From positions 34,749,375 to 34,813,374 of the forward strand of contig NC_080181.1 of NCBI RefSeq assembly GCF_950295315.1: a stretch of 64,000 nt of DNA. Reading direction: 5' to 3'. Position 1 is the stretch's first letter. Each line of letters opens with the position of its first letter. Origin of the DNA: Erinaceus europaeus. Its lineage: Eukaryota > Chordata > Mammalia > Eulipotyphla > Erinaceidae. Positions 56,020 through 64,000 of this stretch are shown here, piece by piece. The notes below the pieces were generated by a model. The model made no database searches, was not told the DNA's origin, and worked only from the letters and a program-made list of their open reading frames with translations. Both the position numbers and the translations under genes were made by a program.

Positions 56020-56880
56020 CTCCTGTAAAGGCCCAAAAGAGGGTTTAGGATGTTTTTCCTGCTGAAGATGGCTAGTGATGGTGGAGAGAGGGATCTATTA
56101 GAGGTCTAGACCCATCATATCTATGTGGGAATCCCAGTATTACCTGAGTACAGCCCTGGATGATGGGGTGGTCTAATAGGGACCAAAAGGGCAATCATTA
56201 AATTGTGCCAGTCTCATGCCCTTATCTAGCTTTTGTAGTCCTCACTTTATCTGACAGGGTTAGACTTTGAGTGAGGGAAGTGAAATAAGAAGTGAGGAAG
56301 TAATATCTAGGTAAATTAGAAAATATCTGATTAAGGACATTATGCTGTCTTTCTTAGGCCTTTCTACTTGCTTTCTGTACTTTATGAGTCACTGTAGACC
56401 ATTGCACAGTATAAGATATATATTTTCCCATTATATATATATTTGCCCTATCTCATGGGCCCTGGTCTATACCTAGGTTCTCTAATTGTGTTAGCAAGTG
56501 TGTGATCTGAAATAGAATTAGAGTCTTATGACCTAGGAAAGGTCTCACCAAGTATTGGAGCTGGAAGGTTGATATCCCAGACATGACACCTCTGTGTACA
56601 ATCTGAAGAGAAACATGTTGAGCTGACAATGGTTGTCTTGATTTGGTTGAGATCAGCAGATGCAGTATCAAATGGTATGGATCACGAGAAGCATGAAGGA
56701 AAATTAGCAAAGCCCCAGGGCAAACGCTAGAAGAAGAAGCAAAGCCCCAGAGATTCCATGACTGTGAGAAAAAATGGTTTTATAGAGAATGAGGAAGATT
56801 CCTTGTTGTGTTAGAGTTTAAGAAGGCAAGAGATAATTATTACTGTAACCAAGTTATTTGGAAGCTTAGTTTACTTTGAA
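56020..56880 (-). mobile_element. Old L1 3' UTR fragment, antisense
   Basis: Antisense blocks: 'ggcccaaaagagggtttaggatg', 'ggagagagggatctattagaggtctagacccatca', 'gtagtcctcactttatctgac', and later 'ctatctcatgggccctggtctatacctaggttc' and 'aaaggtctcacc'. Aligns with 4.86-5.78 kb. Confidence 0.7.
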
Positions 56881-58250
56881 AATCCCATAGTAATGATTTA
56901 TTGTACCTTAAAGACCTCACTGTGATCTTGTAAATTAATATTAAATCACTAACAAAAGTCATTTAAATATATGTATTAATACATTCCATCAAATTTGTCC
57001 CTTTTCAAAATTTTGGGAAACCAGAAACCTAGTTGTAATGTTTCTGAGATCAGGAAAATTAATGTATCTCTAATTCATTGCATTCAGGTGATTTCTGTGG
57101 CTCCAGGAAGGTGGAGCCAGAGAAACATCACTTCAGGGATGGTCTGATTAAGTTTTAGTTTTAAGAAAAATGTTTCAGCTCATTTGTTCTCTAGACATCA
57201 TATTCCCCAAAACACAATCATAAAGCTCTTGGCTGCTGAAGAATATAGTGTTTTCCCCACAATTATGTTCCACACTAATGGTCCATTCCAGTGCATATGG
57301 AAGTATAAAAGCATGACCATGTTGATTCAGCTTAGGACAACTCTGAAGGCTCATCATACCTCCAGAGATATATCTGAGACTGTTGTTGAACATATATTAA
57401 ATATTTTTTATACTACAGTGGTGATAGGATACTTCTCAAATATTAGTTCCGGATGCATAAGGAGTTCAAAAGATTACAGTGTATGGTGCTTTCTGGTAGA
57501 GTAGATAGAGAAGCCAATGTTACCTACTTACCATTTGCCCACTTTTGGCCCATCTTGACCATGTTAATGTGAGTGGACCTGAAGTGAACACTGCATACAG
57601 AAGTATTTCCCATCTGTCAGGGGCAACACTAGTTTTGCTGTTGCTGATTCTATGGGTGCTTCCACAACATGGTAGTTCCTCTGCACAAATCTGAACTTAC
57701 TGCTGCTCCTGAATTTGCTCTCTTAAATGTTCCTTCTCCTGACCTCTGCCCAGCCTCCATGGCCCACATGCTGTTGCTCCCTACCTTTCTTTTCCAGCAC
57801 CACGCACTAAATGCTTAGCAAGTACCAAGTGGTGTGGCATTTTTTTCTTGTGTAAATTGCAGCAAATACATCATTTGACAAGTTTCAAAGCCAATGAGTG
57901 CAGAGGCAGGGCCGTATTTCCTCTTTTTCATCCTTTCCACAGGTCTTGATCCTAAAGGAATTCTTTAATAAGAATTTTTTTGTCTTTCCAAAATACATCT
58001 CAGAGTTAGCTTCAATATCAACCCAGTTTGTGATATCCAACTGTGTAGAATTGCTGATAGGATTAATAGAAAAAAAAGAATATGCTGTACTTGGGCAAGA
58101 TTGTTAAATCTTATATTTCTTACTCATACTTCCTTACATCACAAGCTAATTCTTTTTTGGGGAAATCTAATATGCCTTCTAGCTGAAACACAACTTCCAT
58201 GACTAATAAAAATTAAAAAAAAAAAACCACTTTTTTAGAAAGACCCAAAT
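56881..58250. other. Unique sequence without recognised gene
   Basis: Includes a 106-codon open frame (57,184-57,504) without a known motif. No promoter, splice or homology support for a gene. Confidence 0.45.
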
Positions 58251-58458
58251 CAGGGACCAGGTAATGGCACACCTGGTTAAGCACACATGTTATAGTGCAC
58301 AAGGATGCAGGTTCAAACCTTTAATCCCTACCTGCAGGGGGGGAATGTTTCACAAGTCGTGAAACTGGGTTGCAGGTGCCTAACACTTTCCATCTCTATC
58401 CCCCTATTAATTTCTCTCTGATTATATCCAATAATAAATAAATAAAATAAAAATTAAA
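58251..58458 (+). mobile_element. tRNA-derived SINE, sense
   Basis: Head 'gggaccaggtaatggcacacctggttaagcacacatg', box B 'caggttcaaacctttaatccctacctgcagg', 'gtgaaactgggttgcaggtg', pyrimidine tract, 'atatccaataataaataaataaa' tail. Short family, complete. Confidence 0.9.
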
Positions 58459-58654
58459 GTATTTTAAAAAAGAAAAATCTAACTACATTGCATTCTAGAT
58501 CAGGGTAGAATTTTAGTCTCAGGTGATGAATGTGACACTAGTTCAGTTGTTTTAGTTAAGTCTATTTATCTCTATCCCAAATAAATGCTGTAGGTAAAAA
58601 GCACATGCACATATCTAATTAATGTCTATTTCCTACACCACACTTAAACTATCA

Positions 58655-58765
58655 CGTATGGGCAGGGATAGACTCATGCCTGGGGTTTCCAAGTCCCAGG
58701 TTCAAATCCCCCAGCACCACCATAAACCAGAGCTGATCTCTGGCAAAACAAAACAAAATATATCT
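58655..58765 (+). mobile_element. Degenerate tRNA-derived SINE, sense
   Basis: 'gggcagggatagactcatgcctggggtttccaagtcccaggttcaaatcccccagcaccacc' carries a clear box B-like motif, and 'aaaacaaaacaaaata' forms a tail. The family is probably the one at 24,900 or a relative. Confidence 0.6.
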
Positions 58766-59475
58766 TCTTATATACACTAAGATTCTCATCTTCTAGACTG
58801 AGAGCATAAGCTTACTCATAATTCCAATTTTTTATTTTCTAGAAACCATGCTTAATAGCATCAGACAGGATGCTAATTTTCAGAGGCTGTCAAGAACCTT
58901 TGCAAAGCAAAGAAATACACATTGTTAAACAGTTAGAATAACACTGACTACAACCATGAAAACAATTTTACAGTAGATTAAGCACACATAGATAATGAAG
59001 CTCAGTGTAAAGAAATCTCCATACTAGAGTTCAGTTAGCAGCCACACAGAGGCCTGAGGCAGTGGTCAGATACAGACCCCCATTTTCCCTTTCTGGGTCA
59101 TTTTCTTTAAGTTAATGGTATTGCTTCTCCAGTTTGTTAAGATTTCCTGACAATCAAAATGAGTTTGTTGAAGGAAGGATTAACTAAAACAATGATGTTT
59201 GGAGAGGACTATTAGAGAACATGAAGTTTTATAAACTGTGAGAAACTTAGCATCATCCAAAAAAAGCACACACATGGAGAAAGCTGGTTCTTAATATGTG
59301 ATAACAAGTTTTAAAATAATAAACTTACTATTGGGCATGAAAATTCTTCAAATACTAGAGATTAAAAGATTCATAAGAATTACCAGTTTTTCCTTGTCCA
59401 AGTATTTTATTTTATTAGGTAAATTAATGGATTATAGTACAATTATTGGCACATTAGTAATTCATTCCCAGTTTT

Positions 59476-59748
59476 TTAAATATTTATTTATTCCCTTTTG
59501 TTGCCTTTGTTGTATTTTTTATTGTTGTTATTAACATCATTGTTATTGTATAGGATAGAAAGAAATGAAGAGAAAAGGGGAAGACAGAGAGGGGCAGAGA
59601 AAGACAGATACCTGCAGACCTGCTTCACCGCTTGTGAAGTAACTCCCCTGCAGGTGGGGAGCCAGGGGTTCGAACTGGGATCCTTACTTTAGTCCTTGTG
59701 CTTTGCACCACCTGTGCTTAACCTGTTGCACTAACACAAAACTCTCTG
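59476..59748 (-). mobile_element. Full-length tRNA-derived SINE, antisense
   Basis: Second complete copy of the long family. On the minus strand: head with 'ggttaagcacaggtggtgcaaagcac', 'ggatcccagttcgaacccctgg', 'gtgaagcaggtctgcaggt', pyrimidine tract, aac/aat triplets, tail. Perfect 13-bp duplication cattcccagtttt at 59,463-59,475 and from 59,749. Confidence 0.93.
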
Positions 59749-59761
59749 CATTCCCAGTTTT

Positions 59762-60690
59762 AAACTAAGCAGTCAAGTTACTTTACTCCTTTCTGGGTGG
59801 AATAAGGGTTTTTTTTTCTTCTACACATATGTGATTTCTCCTTACCTAGTTACCCAGAACACTTAGTCCTGATAGCTGCTGCCCAATGCTGAAGTTAACA
59901 GTGTACCTTACACTGATAATCAGTCTTTTTATGTCTGTTGCATGGGTAAAATTCCACTCAGTAAATCTTGCATTTAACTACATTTGCACTGATTTTTATG
60001 ACAAAAATCCAGGAACATTTGGACACTTATAAATAATAAAAAATAAATGACATCTGTAAAGAATCAAAACCATCAGCATAATTTTAAATCTTCCAGTTGT
60101 TTCTTGAGAACTAATATCTACACTTGTGCTACAGAACTAACTACTGAAAAAAAGACAAAGGTACTTATTTTCCTGGGAATTAATCACTATTAGCATAAAA
60201 ATAATTATGATTTTTTAAAGTAATGATTCTTCAGATCACATAGAGTCCTTGAGAATTACTGAGTACACACCTCCTTGATGTTTCATTACTCACCATCTCT
60301 CAGAGTAAATGGAATTTTCTATATTAAATAACCTCCTGTTCACAGGTAAATGCTCCTGGGGAAAAAGGAATTTATAAGCATATATATTTTAACCTTGAAA
60401 ATGGGTACAAATGAACTCCAAGTGAAGGTGTAGAAAGCAGTTAAGGCATCTACTACTCAAGAACACCTGAAGCAAGTAGAAACTAAGATACATAGAACAT
60501 TTCTTTCTCTGGAATCTCCAGAGGAAACACATAACCCTGCTGATACTAACTTCAGATATCTTATCTATAGGAGTGTGAGAAGATGAGTTTCTGTTGTTTT
60601 AAGCCACTTACTTGGCAGTGCTTTATTGTAGCAGTCCCAACAACAACAACAAAAATACAGGAGATTATGGAAAGGTTACAAATAAGACTT
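59762..60690. other. Unique sequence without recognised gene
   Basis: AT-rich; nothing recognised. Confidence 0.45.
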
Positions 60691-60835
60691 TAATTCAGGG
60701 TTGGCAAAATAGCTCACTTGGATAGTGTGTTGCTTTGCCATGTGTGTGATTTGGGTTTGAAACTGACCTCCACTGCACTGAAGGAATCTTTGATGCTATG
60801 GTTTCTCTCTCTCTCTTTCTGCCAGTCTGCCTTAT
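60691..60835 (+). mobile_element. Degenerate tRNA-derived SINE, sense
   Basis: 'ggttggcaaaatagctcacttggatagtgtgttgc' and 'tgatttgggtttgaaactgacc' look like boxes A and B of a tRNA-like head. A (ct)n tract follows. Confidence 0.55.
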
Positions 60836-61011
60836 TTTTTTCTACTAGACATGCCATTTACTTCATTATTTTGATTCAAGATTTAAAAACTTTATTTCAC
60901 AATTATTCTTCCACTTATTACAGAAAACTGTGCAAATCTTGGGGTTTAATTGTCCAAGGAGGAAAATGATCTTTAATTTTCATTGAGAATGGCAGATTTC
61001 ATAGGAGAAGA

Positions 61012-61031
61012 AAGAGAGAGAGAGAGAGAGA
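61012..61031. repeat. (GA)n microsatellite
   Basis: Short pure AG run. Confidence 0.9.
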
Positions 61032-61102
61032 GGATAGAAAAGGATGAGGAGTGATTGGAATACTTGGATTGACAGGCAGTATGGAGGAGAAGGTGTACAA
61101 AC

Positions 61103-61749
61103 AGGTACATTATTTGTAAATTGGTCCAACCTCTGTGAAGAACAGTCTGGAGAACTCTCAGAAGGCTATAAATGGACCTACCCTATGATCTTGCAATTCA
61201 TCTCCTGGGGATATAGCCTAAGGAACCCAACACAGCCATCCAAAATGATCTGTGTACACATATGTTCTTAGCAGCACAATTTGTAATAGCCAAAACCTGG
61301 AAGCAACTCAGGTATCCAACAACAGATGAGTGACTGAGAAAGTTGTGGTATAGATACACAATGGAATACTACTCAGCTATAAAAAAAAATGGTGACTTCA
61401 CCTTTTTCACCCGATATTGCATGGACCTTGAAAAAATTATGTTAAGTGAAATAAGCCAGAAACAGAAGGATGAATATGGGATGATCTCACTCTCAGGCAG
61501 AAGCTGAAAAACAAGATCAGAAGAGAAAACACAAGTAGAACCTGAATTGGAATTGGCATATTGCACAAAAGTAAAAGACTTTGGGCTGGGTGGGGAGAAT
61601 ACAGGTCCAAAAAGGATGAGAGAGGTCCTAGTGGGGGTTGTATTGTTATATGAAAAACTGAGAAATGTTATGCATGTACAAACTATTGTACTTACTGTTA
61701 AATGTAAAACATTAATTCCCCAATAAAGAAATTTTAAAAAAGGTACATT
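61103..61749 (+). mobile_element. L1 with a second, unrelated 3' end, sense
   Basis: Element 61,112-61,740 between the duplication aggtacatt (61,103-61,111 and 61,741-61,749). The left half is the C-terminal coding part of ORF2, decayed ('caacagatgagtgactgagaaagttgtggtat', 'acacaatggaatactactcagctat', 'gatgaatatgggatgatctcac'). The right half is a short 3' end with 'tgttatgcatgtacaaactattgtacttactgt' and 'taattccccaataaagaaatttt'. It shares no visible similarity with the 1.3-kb UTR of the other L1s. Confidence 0.88.
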
Positions 61750-62035
61750 CTATATGCAGCCTCTGCTTTCTCTTACACAGTGTTTCAGTTAATGGGATAA
61801 TTGCTAATTTATTGAATAAATGCTAATAAATTGTCTTAATCACTACATCAGATAGATGAATATCATACTCAAATGAAAATAAGGTGATATATAAATATAT
61901 ATGTGCACAAAAACTTGTCCATAGTTGCTTTAAAAAAATGAAGTTTAATTTTTTTCTCAAATATAAAAATATACCAGACAGTAAGATGTTGTTGATATTC
62001 TAGCAAATAGATGCTATCAAGACTATACCTATGTT
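61750..62035. other. Unique sequence without recognised gene
   Basis: AT-rich, nothing recognised. Confidence 0.45.
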
Positions 62036-63479
62036 TTCTTACAGTATTTTTCTTTTCAATGGAGTCTTCCAAGTCAAAATATGACACTGTAGTTCCAGAG
62101 ATTCCCACAATCCAGTAAACATATGAAAAATTTTCCAAGTCATTGTCAGAGAACTGTAAATAAAGTCAACAATGAGATGCCACTTCACTCCAGTGGGAAT
62201 GTCACACATCAGAAAAGGTAGCAGCAACAAATGCTGAAGAAGCTGTGGGGACAAAAGGACCCCACTGCATTACTGGTGGGAATGTAAACTGGTCCAACCC
62301 CTATGTAAAGCAGTATGGAGAACTCTCAGAAGGCCACAGAATCTAGATATAGACCAGAGCACATGTGCATATGTATCCATAAGTTAGGGGAAAATTTTAT
62401 ACCTTAAAGTAAAACTGCACAGTAGTTTACAGTGGCTCAATAAGTACAGAAAGCAAGTAGAAAGACCTAAAAAAGACACCATAAAGTACCTAACCAGATA
62501 GTTTCTACTTATAGACCTAGATACCCTCCTCATCTACTCCCATTTCCTATTTCCACTTTCCTCAGTCACTCTAAGGATAAACATGTCAGACAAAGTAAGG
62601 ATTACAAAAGCTGGGCAAGGGCAAAATACATCAGTGATGGTTCTTTTGGTCACCATCGGGCCATCCTATCATCCAGGGTCCTAGTCAGGGAATTCTAGGG
62701 TACCTACACAGTTGTGATGGCCCTAGACCTCTAACATATTCCTCTCTCCACCATCATTGGTCGTCTACATCAGAAGCAACATCCTAAACTCTCTTGTGGG
62801 CCTCTACAGAACATTGCCCTCAATGTGGATCAACAATGGTAAGGACTGCTCCATTTTCTGAATGGAGGTTGAGTCAACATATTCTGCCACTTGAGGAGGA
62901 CAGGTCCTGCAATGAGTGTAACCTATAATGTTCCTAGTTATGCCCATGGAATATAAGCTCAGACCTACAGGGATACAGAGGTTGTCAGGCTTTTATGCTG
63001 AATACAGGCCCTAGATGAGATTTATGGGGTTTACAGTTAATGGTATGTATATAAATTTCCCATAATTGGGAGCTATTCTCTTCCCTGATCCTGCTTTCTG
63101 GTTGTATTTCCAACTCTGTTGTCATATTCCCAGGCAATATCTTTTGCCCACCTGCATGCTTAATGCCAGGCTCAGGCAAAAATTAGTGAAGTCATGGGCC
63201 TTTTGGAAAATATCTAAAATAGACTTCCTACCTTTTTCCAAAGTGTAGACCCAAGTTTTGTCTGCTATATTTTTGCCTTTAGGTTCCTGTTAGTTAAATA
63301 ATTTCTTTTGTTTTATATCTTATTGATTTTCAGTCACCAAGTTGCAGATGCTACCATGATCCCAACCTGACTTCCCTGAGCAGATGATCTCACCAATGTG
63401 TCCTGGAACTCCCACCTGTCCAGAGCCCTGCCCTACTAAGGAAAGATAGAAACAGGCTGGGAATATGCATTGACCTGTC
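62036..63479 (+). mobile_element. L1 (ORF2 end and 3' UTR), sense, left of solo LTR
   Basis: The ORF2 part is at 62,036-62,345 (antisense of the 'gatgccacttcactccagtggg' block; 'ctgtggggacaaaaggaccccactgcattactggtgggaatgtaaactgg'). The coding sequence then jumps to the 3' UTR near 62,350, so the last part of ORF2 is deleted. The UTR runs on to 63,479, where an LTR interrupts. Confidence 0.85.
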
Positions 63480-63485
63480 AATGCC

Positions 63486-63804
63486 TATTGGTCTGCTTCT
63501 AAATTCTGTTTCTAAGACCCCTTCTGTTGCATTGGTTGCTGCTGTGGTCTATTTACATAATCATTGTTTTGCCCACACTGGTTTAATCCCCACTGGTTTA
63601 CATGCTTTTTCCTTCTCCCCACCCCCTATCCTATGTACATCCTCTTCTGACCTGACACTTCTGCCTCAAGAGATATATAAGGACATGATTGTGATTAGAG
63701 ATATATAACTTGCACTGCATTCCTCATCAATAAAGATTGAACTGCATCCCACTCAGCCATGAGTCCCTGGTCATCTGTCTCCCGCCCACAAAGCTAGACT
63801 GGTA
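63486..63804 (+). mobile_element. Solo LTR of class II-like ERV, sense, diverged
   Basis: 319 bp. Starts tattggtctgc (TG lost) and ends agactggta. It contains 'tggtctatttacataatcatt', an AATAAA signal near 63,731 and 'gccatgagtccctggtcatctgtctcccgcccacaaagctag', all shared with the other LTRs. The 6-bp duplication AATGCC is at 63,480-63,485 and 63,805-63,810. Confidence 0.88.
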
Positions 63805-64000
63805 AATGCCCATGCCCAGCGAAGGAGAAATTATATAAGCCAGACCTTCCATCTTCGGCACCCGATAATGAACCTGGGTCCATGGTCCCAGATGGGTAAA
63901 GAGTAGGATAGCTTCCAATGTAGAAGAAAGCACATGTTACAATGGAACTCTGGTAATGAGAACTGTATGAAATTATACCCCTCTTATCCTTGTTGATCAT
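63805..64000 (+). mobile_element. L1 3' UTR, sense, right of solo LTR
   Basis: Continues 'catgcccagcgaaggagaaattatataagccagaccttcc' to 'acccctcttatcc' at the window end. Confidence 0.85.

Noticed and set aside
57184..57504. A 106-codon frame in unique DNA
   Set aside because: No recognisable domain, no overlapping evidence of splice sites or promoter, and the minus strand is also open there.
1..64000. A novel defence system, CRISPR array, operon or other cellular gene cluster
   Set aside because: The direct repeats here are target-site duplications, LTRs, L1 copies and simple repeats. No array of spaced short repeats and no cellular enzyme genes were found.

Overview
The window is mammalian nuclear DNA with no recognisable host gene exon. 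It is built almost entirely of interspersed repeats. The repeat vocabulary points to a hedgehog (Erinaceidae, probably Erinaceus or a close relative). Evidence is several tRNA-derived SINE families with the typical hedgehog body (TTCGAGCCCC-type box B, a 'gcttcacaagtggtgaagcag' block, a pyrimidine-rich stretch, an AATAAA-rich tail) and many L1 copies sharing an unusually long L1 3' UTR of about 1.3 kb. A few decayed MIR copies sit in the unique islands, as expected of a placental genome. The species call is recognition from memory, not a database match.

Layout. 1-2.55 kb: antisense L1 ORF2 carrying a 50-nt tailless SINE-head insertion and then a 1.9-kb non-autonomous class II-like ERV. 2.55-6.2 kb: older L1 3' UTR pieces, a 40-nt tRNA-Ile 5'-half insertion and a SINE. 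6.26-15.1 kb: three L1s nested inside one another, all antisense. 15.2-18.1 kb: SINE cluster, (CA)n and an L1 tail. 18.76-24.8 kb: an L1 3' UTR split by a deleted gammaretrovirus-like provirus (5.0 kb) with two LTRs, gag and pol remnants, no env and several stops. 24.8-32 kb: mostly unique DNA with SINEs, an MIR, a (GT)30 and a textbook twin-primed L1. 32-40.4 kb: a near full-length antisense L1 with a solo LTR in ORF2. 40.4-43.46 kb: unique DNA and old L1/MIR pieces. 43.46-53.5 kb: a sense L1 whose 5' UTR was hit by a young 5.0-kb antisense L1, whose ORF1 was hit by a SINE and whose ORF2 was hit by a solo LTR. 53.5-64 kb: unique islands with SINEs, an L1 with a second, unrelated 3' end, and a final L1 3' UTR carrying a third solo LTR.

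Nothing here works as a cellular gene system. The coding signal is retroelement protein in various states of decay: L1 ORF1p, L1 ORF2p (endonuclease, reverse transcriptase, cysteine-rich end) and gammaretroviral Gag/Pol. The best-preserved reading frame is ORF2 of the 43.66-48.67 kb L1, which holds one frame for about 3.65 kb with only two nonsense codons. The most notable items are small: two tailless retropseudogenes bounded by perfect long target-site duplications, and a nested insertion record that can be read in order from target-site duplications.
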